Positions 32,032 through 43,820 of a stretch of 64,000 bases of DNA are shown piece by piece. The notes beneath the pieces were generated by a model. It searched no databases and was not told the DNA's origin. It saw only the letters and a program-made list of their open reading frames with translations. Origin of the DNA: Euclidia mi. Its lineage: Eukaryota > Arthropoda > Insecta > Lepidoptera > Erebidae. Positions within the stretch are counted from its first letter, which is position 1. Every line of letters starts with the position of its first letter. The stretch spans positions 26,324,807-26,388,806 of the forward strand of contig OX123190.2 of assembly GCA_944739405.2 (NCBI GenBank), given 5' to 3'. Both the position numbers and the translations under genes were made by a program.

Positions 32032-33594
32032 CTAGGCAGAGGGTTCATCTGTGGGTAATGTCCTCTCCTCCCCGACCTTCAGCTGCGTTAGGCCAGCCAG
32101 GATGTCGCCAGCCTCCACCCCGTCGTCCCGCCGCACCGGACTCAGTAGCAGGCTCTCATCTTCCGAGTTACCCTCGGCTGACGGGCCAGCCCCCGAGCCA
32201 GACGCGGCCGGCTCTGACAGGCCGGATTCCGCGGAGCACCCTGACTGGGTGTTTGAGGCTTGTTGTGTGGAGTTGTCGCATCCCGGAGGATGGTCGATAT
32301 ACTTTCCTCTAGAGTCCCGGAACCGGACGTAGACTGCACCCAGCCCCAACGCGAGGCGGCGCTCGTTCTGGACCAGGACCGGGTCTTGTTCCTCTGCGAC
32401 GCCCACGACCAGGAACCACCCACCTGACTGTCTCTCCGACTGCAGCAGAGACCATTTGTCGACCGCCAACCAGGGGTTCTGGAACTCTAGAGCCCGACCC
32501 ACGTCGCGCACGTCGTCCCAGACTCCTTGTTCGTTGGGAACGACAACGCCGCACTGCACTCTCTTCGGGGCCTCTTCCTGGCCCCTGACCTCCAGTTCGA
32601 AGCCCGGTGGTGGGACCAGGAGAGAGACCGTCTCCGTCAGCCAGGTACGTGTTGCCTCGTCGGCGCACCAGAGTTTGAGGACCCCGTCGGCGTACATGGG
32701 TTTCCCGGTGAACGCAGGGGCGGGGCGTTTTGGGGTTTTAGTCGACCAGGCGTCACTCAGGATCTTCCTTTGAATCTCCGTGAGTATCCGGTCCACGAAC
32801 TCCTTCGGCAAGTTCCCTGTGCGCTTGCATGTTACTGCAACGCCCAGAGATGCCTTGGAGACCTGTGCATAGGACTTACCCTGTATCGCGGAGGAGTCGA
32901 GGCGGGGCTTCTTGTGCTCCCCTCGAGGCGAGCTGGTCTCGTTGAGAGGGCGTTTGGCCTCACCTCTTTCCTTGTTTTCGGCAGTTTTACCTGCCGGGTT
33001 TCCTGGTGGTGCTGGGGCTGGATGCCGTCCAGGGTGACCAGCCCGCCGCTTTGCGGCAGGCGGCTTCCCCGTACTGCCTCCGGCCTTTGTGTACCCCCTA
33101 CTGCTGAGCGCAGGCTGCGCGCTGGTCACATTACTGGGACCTGCGACAGCGGCCTGCTCCGCTGTTTTTGTAGAGGCAGCACCGGCTGCGGCAGCGGTTT
33201 GTGCCGCCTTCCACCTTATTGCCAGGCGCTGTCTCTTGTTTTTGTTTGCCCTCTTCTTCTTCGCAGAGCTGGTAGCAGCGGGGCCACTAGGTTGTGTGGT
33301 GGGCGGGTGTTGGGCAGGATTGGTGGTCTAGCCCTTACCCTTGCCCTTGTGGTGACTTACCACTTGCCAGCCTGCGAAGGAGGAGTCGTCTTCCGGCTTG
33401 ATTTCAAACGGGCTAACGATTGTAAGGACGGGACCAGTACTAGCGTTAGCCAGCGCTGAAGTCTCGTCCTTGGGGGATGGTTTAACACCTGCAGCCGAGG
33501 CCACGGCGTCAACCATCTGTTTAGTTGATGCGGCGGGAACAGCTATCGCTGCCACCGTCACAGTTGGGGTAATTAATGGGATTTCGGTATCCAT
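32032..33594 (-). pseudogene. ORF1 of the I/LOA-like LINE (DUF4780-like), one stop
   Basis: ATG at 33594 opens MDTEIPLITPTVTV. The frame holds about 520 codons but has a TAG at 33328-33330 after GKGKG. Downstream are a basic AKKKRANKNKRQR stretch (nuclear-import or nucleic-acid-binding type), a Pro/Ala-rich region, and a domain with LKLWCADEATRTWL, PPGFELEVR and VVPNEQGVWDD that resembles DUF4780, known from ORF1 of arthropod LINEs. An acidic Ser-rich tail ends it. The high GC of this ORF creates long false frames on the other strand. One reversion would reopen it. Confidence 0.75.
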
Positions 33595-34650
33595 ACAAGT
33601 TCACTAAGACTTCATCCCTCTGGCTTCCCACCCTCCATGGAGCCCGCATCAGGGAACGTCATACCGGACGTTAGGATTACCAGAGGGATATAGGAACGCG
33701 GGGCTGGTTTACAGCACGACTTCGGGCGCCCACTTGGGTCAACGGCCTGAGCCGAGTTACCAACTCTAGCCGTCATCCTTCGCTTGCGCCCTCCGTATAG
33801 CCTTCACCAACCACATCAACAGCCGAAATAAATTCCAACTGCTGATGTGGACCCTACGTCTCTAGCCTGTGGTCCTCTGATGGGACACGATGGCCATTTC
33901 CCCCGCTGCAGCTCACAGCGGGGGCTACCGTTTAGCGTGTAATCAGGACCAAAGAGGGCGTGTTGCCTCTCGGTCACATTACCGCCAGCGCCGCTCGGCT
34001 CAACCCCACAGGACTCCGTCATCCCCGTGTACGGCACTCGACTGCGCAGGTCCTAGCGCAGGTGGTCAGCTTCTCTTACCCGTGAATTTTTACTACGAGC
34101 CCGCACCCACCCGACCACGAAGGGGCGTGGTGAAGAGATGTGTTCCTGCATGTGGATGTGTGCGCGCATGTGTGTACGTGTGTGTATGTGCGTGTGTAAT
34201 GTGCCTGTTGTTTGTGTTTCGGCTGGAGGTTTTGGTTGCATCCATTTCTGAAGGAACTGGACCAAGAACGGGCGGCAACCTCGAGAAGGATAGTCCACCA
34301 GCCTTGCCTAAGGGATCTTCGCGACCTGCTCTACCCCTGAGACCATTCGCCACTCCCTGCACCGGACTCAGGTGTAGGGAGTTGAAGTCAGTGCAGTTCA
34401 GTTGTGTTAAATATGAGTTGACCTGCACGGGCTTCCGCCGCCGGTTTGAATGTACGCGTGAGTCGCCGGCGCCGTGTACGCACGCACTTTTCACGCACAC
34501 AATCTCATAGACGAGCGTGGCAAGCGCGGCGTCTGTACGGGATGCGCCACGCGTCTGATCGCGCGCATTCGTGTAGGTACTACACTGCTCGCCCGCTCGA
34601 ATTGTTTCTATACATTCAGTTTTGTAATACACGTTATTAATATTATGCAA
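33595..34650 (-). other. Probable 5' region of the I/LOA-like LINE
   Basis: GC-rich sequence continues for about 1 kb upstream of ORF1 and then returns to AT-rich DNA near 34.65 kb. A GT/TGTG-rich run (34139-34200) lies inside. The start of the element is not defined; frames here have no motifs. Confidence 0.35.
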
Positions 34651-35720
34651 TGTGTTAAACGATAGTAAATTAAACTTGTTATTTTTTTCTCGTTATAACC
34701 TTAGGTAGTCTATAGGTATTTGAAAAAAAATATATTCAAGCTTAAATTGTGAAGTATTCAGCGCGATCACGTAAAAAAGCGGCGAAAAAGCGCGCGCGCC
34801 GACAAAGCCGGCGCCGCGGTGTAAACAAGTGACAAGTGTGACAACCCGTGCGTCAACGCAAGAGTAGGCAATTAACTCGCCGAGCGGCCTTAGCTAACCT
34901 ACTATTCTTTTTTTACTATGCCCATGGGTTGACAGCTAGCTTAACGTCTCCAACCCTAGGAAGGTCACACATCTAGTGCACTCACAGGTCTGATGAAAGG
35001 CAACTTGTAGAAGGCGCAGGAGAGGATTATATAAGGCGTTAACGAATAGGCAAATCTCGGAATCAGAGAGTATTGTCCCGAAGGTGCGAATTTATGTACG
35101 GGTCAGCAAATGGACCAGGGTATAAATGATGTTGAGTTTTTCGGGTCTTTGTGTTTATACACTATGTCCCAAGTCCGTCTTCACCATAACAACCAATTCT
35201 CAGCAGGCGAAACAATTTATATCACTTGTAATACTTACTACGCATCGTAAACTGTTTTAGCCCGCTACCACAAAACATGGATAAGCTCGTCATAAAATCG
35301 GTAATAAGCGCGACTAGTAGCAAATACTTCAAATACGTGCAGCTCAGCGAGCCGACTCATTATGCGAACATCATGCCACGATTCATGTGTGTAACACTCG
35401 TGTGCAATAATAAGCGGGCTTCGATACTGCATTGGCTACCAATTACCAATTTCAGAATTAAAATTCTCATTGGCTTCTGAAATTTATTTTTAAGCAGATA
35501 ACATGGTGATCTGTAAATCGAGCTTAGGTTGTAAAGCGAAATTCTTGGCAATTTACAGCATCCACTAATGAGAACAGGTGGCAAAGAGCAGAATAAAGGA
35601 TGATTTGCTAGAAATTCGTCACACACGTTCGACACAAAAGTAAGAAGTACGACATTCCAAATACTTATTTCTGTTTAGAAATATGTTAAACCATATCAGC
35701 GTTTTTCAAAATCTCTAAAA
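34651..35720. other. Unassigned stretch
   Basis: A short GC-rich patch at 34770-34860, otherwise AT-rich. Nothing recognised. Confidence 0.3.
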
Positions 35721-35927
35721 TCTTAATATATAAAATCCTTTCGTTACTGACTGACTCACAGACACGCTACAGCCGAAACTATTGGGCTCAGGAAGCTGAA
35801 ATTTGGCATGCATGTTCCTTGAGGACCGTAGGGGTGCACTAAGAAGCGATTTCCCGAAATTCCCACGGGATCGGCCTAAACGGGTAAATTTAAAAAAAAT
35901 GCAGGCGTAGCTGCTGGCGTCCTCTAG
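35721..35927 (+). mobile_element. Short Helitron, copy 2
   Basis: Same ends as 6623-6832: TCTTAATATATAAAATCC after A, and GGCGTCCTCTAG before T. It is complete. Confidence 0.85.
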
Positions 35928-35970
35928 TCTATTATAATATTAGTGAGTGAAAGTTAACTAAATGATTTTT

Positions 35971-36180
35971 GCAAGATCCCTTTTTAGAGATCTCACAAAG
36001 AGACTGATGGACGTCTCGGGTGATCAAAGGGCTGGCACGTATTTAGCACAAAAGATGAGCATTTCTATCCAACGAGGCAATGCTGCCAGTCTTCTGGGCA
36101 CCCTTCCAATTGACTGCGATGCGGATGACTTTCATGACGTCTTCTAAATTTAATTTTTAATTTTTCGATTCTTGTATATA
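35971..36180 (+). pseudogene. 3' end of an RLE-type LINE
   Basis: The frame ending at 36147 reads GDQRAGTYLAQKMSISIQRG, then NAASLLGTLP, nearly the same as the C-terminus at about 54150-54260 (RDQRAGLYFAERLSIAIQRG, NAASLLGTLP). So this is a strongly 5'-truncated copy of that LINE or of a sister family, with a T-rich 3' region. Confidence 0.75.
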
Positions 36181-36249
36181 TCATTATGCTTATTTTTATT
36201 TTAAAACTTTTAAGTTACTTTTAAACTAAATTATATGTTTTATACCAAA

Positions 36250-36803
36250 TACGAATATACGTTTTCATAGGTAAGACAGCTGTCTTAGACTCGTTTAAGA
36301 GTAGAAATACAGAGTCGGCTAGAATCGACGAAGTTCGACTTATTGAAATATACGACAACTCAAAGCAGATCCCATTAAAAAACATAACTCACCAGTGTAC
36401 TCGTGGCTCCAATAACCTCGTATAACCCGATTCAGAACTGTAAACTGCAAATCATATTTATACCGTTCAGCACGCCACGGGTGTCAATAAAATATTGGCA
36501 GCCATATTGAAATATTTACGTTCTCATTAGCCCCATGTACGCATTGGCTGACATTACACAAAACCAATCCGGCGCTGTTGCATTTTACTAACTAACTCCT
36601 TGTTCGATACGTTCCATGACGTAAATTACGCTTCCAATATCTTTTTCTGTTTAATTGGCGATCGACTTTTCAAATTATTATTATGTAAGTTCGCTTCAAA
36701 ATGAAATTCGCGATATTCATAAGTTGCTTCGCCGAAATATGGAGGTGAGGAATATTTTTGACGTTATTTCTATATGGCAGTTTTAGGTTTTGTCTAAATA
36801 CTA
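36250..36803. other. Unassigned stretch
   Basis: AT-rich, no gene or repeat recognised. Confidence 0.3.
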
Positions 36804-37073
36804 GTAGCGCTCATAGCGAGACTTGGCTTGCTGTTCGTAACAGATCGGCAAAGTTAAGCAACGCTTGCACAGGTCGCCACTTGGATGGGTGACCAAGTGT
36901 GGCACTTAGATCTGAGCGCTACCGTGCTTCGGAGGGCACGTAAAGCTGTCGGTCCCGGTTCTTGTCTCAGGATAAGAATCGTTAGACCACGTCGGAGGCC
37001 TTCGGGCGGTCTAAAAACTCCGACACTAGAGGTGGCCACACACTCACACGATAAACAAACAACTAGAAATGTA
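36804..37073 (+). mobile_element. 5S-rRNA-derived SINE
   Basis: About 120 bases at the left resemble 5S rRNA, including AAAGTTAAGCAACG (internal promoter A-box region) and CACTTGGATGGGTGACC (C-box region) at the correct spacing. The body continues GTGCTTCGGAGGGCACGTAA and CGGTCCCGGTT, wording common in insect SINEs. 5S-derived SINEs (SINE3 type) are transcribed by RNA polymerase III from these internal boxes. The tail near 37060-37080 is A-rich. It is not a functional 5S gene. Confidence 0.75.
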
Positions 37074-37224
37074 TAAATGATTTACCTATCGACGATCCGA
37101 ATAAGGTTATTTAAATGTATATCATACTATTTTAATAATTTAATATATTTTCCGGTTGTCATGGTAACGAATTGATGTCAATATTTTTGTCCGTTTATTT
37201 TATATAAGAGAATTTATTTTATAA

Positions 37225-38124
37225 AGATTAAGAATAAAATTCTTGATTTGGTTCTGAGCAATATGGATAGCGCAATAACAGTTAACGCATCTCTGAACGC
37301 TTTGGTAAATATTGATCCGCATCATATACCTGTTGAAATAACTATTGAGGATATCCAAAGAGCGTCGTTAAAAAGTAAACCTTTTTTAAGGCATAACTTT
37401 TACAAAGCAGATTATTATCAAGTCAAATCACATTTGGATGTTGTTAACTGGGATAACGAATTCCGACAATCCCAAAACGTAGACGAAATGATATCGGTAT
37501 TTTACAAAATTTTAAATAATATAATGAATGAATATGTACCTAAAACTAAATACACCCGAGGAAAACATCCCCCTTGGGTCAGCAAACAATTGATTAAGCT
37601 AACACGTGAAAAAAGCAAGTTGTTACATAGATTTAGACTCTTTAAAATCCGCTCGATGAAATATCATTAAGAATTTAAAACAAAAGATGTAAAAAGCTAG
37701 CTACGGCTTGCTACAACAATAACATAAGTGTAGTTGAGGACAGTATTAGAAAAGACCCAAATTTTTTTCATACATATCTAAAAGGTAAACGTAGCAATGC
37801 AGTTCAGATACCTTAAACTATGTCTTTAAATGACACAAGTTCATCAAACGGCTCAGAAATATGTAATTTATTTGCAACTTACTTTTCTTCCACATTTAAC
37901 GATTCGTCTAGTCTAACTACACCACCTATCGAAACCTGTCAATATACTAACACTATCGGAAAAATACATATTGCGCAAGATAACATTTTTAAACATTTGA
38001 AAGGCATTGACATTCATAAGGGTGCTGGACCGGATGGAATATCACCGTACTTCATCTCAAGATGTGCCTCATCCTTAGGTTATCCACTTTATCTTATTAT
38101 AAATAAATCTTTATTAACCGGTAC
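37225..38124 (+). pseudogene. Jockey-like LINE ORF2, part before the BEL insertion
   Basis: It starts inside the endonuclease (NKILDLVLSNMDSA, about 37226-37270), continues through the linker (PPWVSKQLIKLTREKSK) with a stop near 37668, and reaches the RT entry (GAGPDGISPYFISRC, LYLIINKSLLTG) in a second frame. It is 5' truncated, as LINE copies usually are. The frame is cut at GGTAC (38120-38124), the target repeat of the BEL element, and resumes at 44065 with FPTMWKTAKVVPIY. Confidence 0.85.
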
Positions 38125-38133
38125 TGTCTTTAA
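38125..38133 (+). repeat. Remnant of the BEL 5' LTR
   Basis: The nine bases TGTCTTTTA-like (TGTCTTTAA in the sequence) equal the first five bases of the 3' LTR joined to its last few. A deletion of about 235 bp within the LTR explains this. A primer-site-like TAGCGCGGACC follows at 38136-38146. Confidence 0.5.
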
Positions 38134-38245
38134 TATAGCGCGGACCAGAAAATGGACAATTCCTATAAGAAAACAATGAAATAAGCTATACTTAGTTCTC
38201 AGTTTAGTAAGCTCAACCAACTAAATCAAGTAAATTGAAAACAAT

Positions 38246-39145
38246 ATGGAAGGCAAGAAAATCTCATTTAGTTTCACAAAAACTAAAAAAGCTGAGAAAC
38301 CACTAGTAGTACAGAATGAAGAAAAGAAAGAATATATTGAATGTGTTGAAGAAAATGCCATCAAAGTTGTTGGTGGTGAAGAAGTAAAAACTCATCAGCC
38401 ACTAGTTATACCGCTGAAGCCAAACACACTCATAACTGCGGAAAGACTCAAAGAAATAGCAGAAAAGGTCGAAAGTGAAATAAACGAGCCAGACATAAAG
38501 CAGGAACCAACAGATTGTATCAAAATAAAAGAAGAGCCAGGAGAAAATGAAACTTTGGATCAAATGGCTATCCGGGAGTTGATGCAGGAAGCTAAGAAAG
38601 AAATTAAGATTCCTATATTTTCTGGCAAGTACTCGGAATGGCAAACATTCAGGGATTTATTTTTAGGGTTGGTTCACAATAATAGCGATTTAGATGAGTC
38701 ACAAAAAAATTATTATTTGAAAGGTCATCTAACGGGCGAAGCAGAGCAATTGCTTCGAAACGTAAAGGTTACGTGTGACAATTATGAATTGGCGTGGTCA
38801 AAATTAGATAGCACCTATAATAATAAAAAGTTTTTGGCAAAAGGTATTCTAAAACGGTTGCTCACTCAAAAAACGCTATTTAGTGAATCAGCTCTTGGAA
38901 TTAAATATCTATTAAATACTACTACTGATTGTTTGGAGTCAATAAGAAATTGAGGTGTCGATATTTCCTCATGGGACATTATTGTCATATATATCATTAG
39001 CGAGAAATTAGACAATGATACAAGAAAGGCGTGGGAATTAAAAATTTCTGAGGACTCCAACGAGGACTTACCCAGTTTCGCGGAATTCTCTCGTTTTCTT
39101 ACGGGTCGATTTAGGGGTCTTGAAGGGATAGAAGTAAAGTCTAAG
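38246..39145 (+). pseudogene. BEL Gag with a GPKOW-like N-terminus
   Basis: ATG 38246. Residues 1-118 (to about 38599) open MEGKKISFSFTKTKK and carry EEKKEYIECVEENAIKVV, PLVIPL, two sumoylation-type sites (IKQE, IKEE) and LDQMAIRELMQEAKK. These blocks, in this order, resemble the N-terminus of GPKOW, the G-patch/KOW spliceosome protein, not a BEL Gag. From residue 119 a typical BEL Gag begins: IPIFSGKYSEWQTFRDLF, then LKGHLTGEAEQLL. A TGA at 38951-38953 is the only break; the frame continues through LPSFAEFSRFLTGRF into the zinc knuckles. See the finding on gene capture. Confidence 0.75.
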
Positions 39146-42100
39146 GTGCCAAAGAATACTCAAAAAAATACGCAATCTTTCCTATCCTTAAAAGAAAAAG
39201 AAGTCAACGATATAGGGTGTGCTTTTTGTTCGGGGAGTCATAAAATAGGAAATTGCAAGGAGTTCATTAAAGAGTCTGTAGCAAACCGACGTCAATTCGT
39301 TCAGGAGCATGGCTTATGTTTTATCTGTCTTAACAGGAATCATTCTGCCAGAGCCTGTAAAGTTGCATTCCGATGTCAGACGTGTAAACGGCGTCATCAT
39401 TCAGTGTTACACCAGGACATTGATGATACCGTTCCGTTTGTTGAAAATGTTGGTGATTCTCGCACGGGAGCTTCATCTTCATCTACGAAGGAATCTTACA
39501 CGCAAGGGTCAAACTCTAGCAAAGCAATGGTGTCCTGCCTTTCAACCGGGAATAGCAAAACGGTTTTGCTAACTACGGCTTTGGTAAAGGTCGAGTCGAA
39601 AGATGGGACTTATAAGGTAATTAGGGCTTTGCTAGATCAGGGGTCACAGGGTTCCTTCATTACGGAGTCTATGGTTCAATATTTAGGGCTTAATAGGACT
39701 GCTACCAAGAGCACCGTGTTAGGTGTCGGTGGTGCTAAAAGTGTTACTTCTAAACACACTGTTATAGTTAAGATAAGGCCCAGGAAGGATTCTTCACTTA
39801 ACATAAACGTTAATGCCTATGTGTTGAAGTCGGTCACTGCCCTTCTACCAGTTACGAAAGTAACCCAAGTAGGATGGGTAGACTTAACAGAGGATGACTT
39901 GGTTGACCCTGAATACTACAGACCTAACAAAATTGATATTTTGCTGGGTGCTGAGGTTTACAGCCAGGTCATACAAACAGGCATTAAGCGTGATTCCAGT
40001 GGTGCCTTACTAGCTCAAGATACAGCACTCGGGTGGATAGTGTCGGGTGTATCTGATGTGGACACTACCTCCCAACTTTCGTCACACATTACTGTTATGC
40101 ATGCGAGTTTAGAAACGGACGATTTTTTAAAGCGGTTTTGGGAACTTGAAAATGAACCGTCTGAAATTACCAAAATGCTTACAGATGAAGAAATAAAATG
40201 CGAGGAGTTCTTCTCTGCTACTACAACCCGAGATGAGAGCGGTCGGTATATTGTACGCTTACCGTTTCGTGATACAGACCTGATGAGTCAGATTGGTGAA
40301 TCGAAGGCTATTGCTGAAAAACGGTTGAAGAGTTTAGAAGCAAGGTTAAGTAAAAATCCAACGTTGAAAGAAAATTATAAAAATGTTATTAGGGAATATT
40401 TAGAGCTAGGTCGCATGGTGAAAGTAACAGATAACAAATCGAAAACTCAAACACCTGTATACCTACCTCACCATGCGGTTGTTAGGGAAGATAAGGTTAC
40501 AACTAAGGTTCGAGTTGTATTCGATGCTTCCTGTAAGGGTTCTAATGGGTCTTCTTTGAATGATATGTTATTGGTCGGGCCAAGATTACAGGATGATCTT
40601 CGTCATATCATTATGCGCTGGAGAATAAATCCTATTTGCCTTGTCGCCGATATTATTAAAATGTATAGACAAGTGAAAGTCGATCGTAGAGATACCATAT
40701 TTCAGCGTATTTTATGGAGGGATACAGCCGACCAAAACCAAGACATAGAAGAGTACGAGCTGATCACGGTGACTTTTGGAACGGCTTCAGCGCCTTTTTT
40801 GGCAGTTCGTACCCTTCAACAAGTGGCTTATGATGAGTGTCAGGATGATCCTAAGGTAGCGTCAATCATTCTGAATGATTTTTACATGGATGACTTAATG
40901 TCAGGCGCTGAAAATGTAAATGACGCATTTCAAATATATGAAAAAACAAATACAGTCCTATCGAAGGCGGGATTCCATTTACAGAAATGGAATAGCAATA
41001 GCAAGGAACTATTGGATAAAATAGAGAAACGAAATGTCGTCAAAGAAGAAAGAATAAAAATCAAGTTGGATGACACGACAAAAATACTTGGGCTTACTTG
41101 GGATTCAGGAGCAGATGTATTCAGATACTCCGTGAAACTGGCTCTACCTGCTGCACCTATAACTAAGCGGAAAATAATATCAGATATTTCTAGATTATTT
41201 GACCCTTTGGGATGGCTAGCGCCTAGCGTAATATTAGCAAAGGTCTTAATCCAAAAGCTTTGGTTAGCAGGTATTGGCTGGGATGACGAAGTGCCAAGCC
41301 ATGTATTAAAGGAATGGACTGCGTATCGACAAGACTTACCTTCGTTAGCAAGCATTGAAATTCCAAGATGGTACAACACTTATTCCAGTGATATGAACAT
41401 ACAGCTACATGGTTTTTCAGATGCCTCGAAGACAGCATACGCAGCAGTGGTATACCTCAGAGCGGTGGATAAGGACGGTAACATACATGTGGCACTAGTC
41501 ACTTCAAAAACAAAGGTGGCACCCGTTAAACAGGTTTCAATACCCAGACTGGAACTGTGTGGAGCTGTTTTATTAGCTAAGCTGATGGTGGAAGTAGCCA
41601 AGGTGTTAAAAGTGAAAGACTTACGTGCTTGGACAGACTCTGAAGTTGTTCTTGCTTGGCTTAACTGTCACCCAAGTCGTTGGAAAACTTTTGTAGCCAA
41701 CCGTGTATCCACAATATTAAATACTTTGGATACCCAACATTGGTCCCACGTTTCGTCCAAGCAAAATTCCGCTGATTGTGCTTCGCGTGGGGTAGCCCCA
41801 AGTGAACTACACAAAATGTCACTTTGGTTTAACGGACCTGAATTCTTGCGTGATACAGTAATTGCTTATAAAAAACCGAACCATTTAATTACTGATTTAG
41901 AAGAAGTGAAGGTTCATACGGGAATTCTTGATCAGTCCTTTTGGCATAAATATTCGTCATTGCAAAAATTGGTTAGGGTAGTAGCCTATTGTAGAAGGTT
42001 CTCAAAATATACGAGATCTCCAGAGAACAGATTGAAGCAGAGAGATATTCCTTTAACTAAAATGGAACTGGACGAGGCAATGAAAATATGTATAAAGAAG

Positions 42101-42322
42101 TGCCAAGAGGAATGTTTTCTTGAAGAACTTCAAGAATTGGAATCTTCTAGTTTGAAGCTGAGTACCAAAGGTAAATTTAAGTCGTTAAATTTATTCTTGG
42201 ACTCAGAAGGAGTGATAAGGGTGGGGGGTCGTTTGGAGATGTCACAATTGGAGTTTAATCGGAAACATCCAATTCTCATACCCAAAGATTCTTTCCTCAC
42301 GAAGCTTCGTGAGGAAAGTTAA
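39146..42322 (+). pseudogene. BEL zinc knuckles, protease, RT and RNase H
   Basis: One open frame of 1,058 codons in frame with gag. Residues from 39146: zinc knuckles at 25-37 and 58-90 (CAFCSGSHKIGNC; CFICLNRNHSARAC; CQTCKRRHH); protease LLDQGSQGSFIT (162-173); BEL spacer; RT with RVVFDASCKGSNG, VADIIKMYRQVKV, TFGTASAPF and catalytic YMDD (about 580-583); RNase H with HGFSDASKTAYAA and AWTDSEVVLAWL. The frame breaks at 42319, where one base is missing or added, before the integrase. Gag-Pol of BEL elements is usually one polyprotein, as here. Confidence 0.95.
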
Positions 42323-43437
42323 TAGCTGATGCCCATATAAAGACGATGCATGGAGGACCTCAAGGCATGATAACATACTTGAAGTCTAATTACTGGGTTG
42401 TAGGAGTTAAGTTACTCGTGAAGGCTTGTTATCGAAGTTGTGTTGTTTGCATTAGATATGCGGGCAAAACTAGGAACCAATTAATGGGTCAACTTCCCTT
42501 GCCGCGAGTATCTATGAATAAGGCATTTTTAAACACTGGAGTTGATTACGCGGGTCCTTTAAATATTAGGGTATCACCAGGTCGTGGTAATAAATCTTAC
42601 AAGGGCTATATTGCTCTTTTCGTTTGTATGTGTACACGGGCTATTCATCTGGAGGCTGTCAGTGACATGACATCTAAAGGCTTTTTAGCCGCATTTAAAA
42701 GATTCGTAGCTCGACGGGGCCGCTGTACTCGGTTGTACAGTGACAATGGCACGAATTTTGTGGGAGCTGCGCGTGAGTTAGCTGAATTATTTGACGAGGA
42801 GAAGTCAAGGTTTATACCGGAAATATCGGAGAGTCTAGCTAACAATGGCACTCAGTGGACTTTTATCACTCCACATGCCCCTAATCAGGGTGGACTTTGG
42901 GAGTCAGGTATAAAGTCTACCAAGTACCATCTCAGACGAGTAGTCGGTAATTCAACTTTGACATTTGAGGAATTAACGACAGTTCTAGCTCAAATCGAGG
43001 CATGTCTCAATTCGAGACCGCTGTCTTATGTGGAAGATCAAAAGGAGCTAGAAGTTCTTACTCCTGGTCATTTTCTGGTTGGAGAGCCTTTGATATTAGT
43101 GCCTGATACTAACTATGAAAGTTCCAATATATCTAACCTTAGGCGTTGGCAACTCACCCAAAAAATGACTCAAGATTTTTGGCGGCGTTGGTCTCAAGAC
43201 TATTTAAATCAATTTCTTCAAAGGCATAAATGGACCCACCAAATACCAGAACCCGCTATTGGCGATGTCGTTTTAATAAAGGAGGACGATTTACCTCCCG
43301 GTAGATGGTTGCTGGGACGCATAGAACATAAGCATCCTGGGCCTGACGGTATTACACGCGTAGTTACACTTCGCACTAAAAACTCTTTTATAAAACGACC
43401 GGTTTCCAAGATGTGTGTCCTTCCGGTATGTACTTAG
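42319..43437 (+). pseudogene. BEL integrase, out of frame with pol
   Basis: Reading in the next frame from 42319 gives LIADAHIKTMHGG, a zinc-binding H..C region (RSCVVCIRYAG), then the DDE core: GVDYAGPL, LYSDNGTNFVG and WESGIKSTKYH. The C-terminal DUF5641-like part has LTPGHFLVGEPL, WRRWSQDYL and PGRWLLGRI. All catalytic residues are kept. The frame is open to 43437; only the upstream frameshift separates it from pol. Integrase inserts the cDNA and made the 5-bp GGTAC repeat. Confidence 0.95.
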
Positions 43438-43758
43438 TTAAGTTGATTTATGTTAGTTTTAGAAGTAAAGATTTTGGTTTAGTTCTATTTCATCATTTCT
43501 ATCAGTTTTAGCTTATAAATGATAATTGTTTAGGTGTTAAGTTAATAAATGATACGCCTTAAATAAACGCATTGTTCGTATCAACGTGGTATTATGTATA
43601 AATATGTCAAGCTATTTTTAATGTAATTTAATTTCATTTACTGTACTTTCAGTTGTGTCAATTGTATGTTTCGGGAATTGTTGTTCATAGAATTATGATA
43701 ATAATAATTGTAAACCACTAATGACAAATGCAATTTCACCGGTCTAAGCTGTTGCATG

Positions 43759-43820
43759 GTGGGCGGTTAACCCCAATTGTTATTTAAGGACACTCTGCAA
43801 TGTGTCCTTGGTGGGCGGTA
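43759..43820 (+). promoter_or_regulatory. Polypurine tract region of the BEL element
   Basis: GGTGGGCGGT occurs twice, at 43759-43768 and 43810-43819. The second ends one base before the LTR and is preceded by a hairpin (AAGGACAC at 43786, GTGTCCTT at 43802). The purine run would prime plus-strand DNA. Confidence 0.5.

Noticed and set aside
32527..33459. A 310-codon plus-strand frame
   Set aside because: It is the shadow of the GC-rich LINE ORF1 on the other strand.
34093..34650. A 185-codon minus frame
   Set aside because: No motif; it runs through a GT-rich repeat.
36804..36925. Working 5S rRNA gene
   Set aside because: The 5S-like part is diverged and continues straight into a SINE body.
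38129..38245. Reading 38129-38245 as LTR sequence
   Set aside because: It shares no stretch with the 3' LTR beyond the nine edge bases; it looks like leader, perhaps with captured host 5' UTR.
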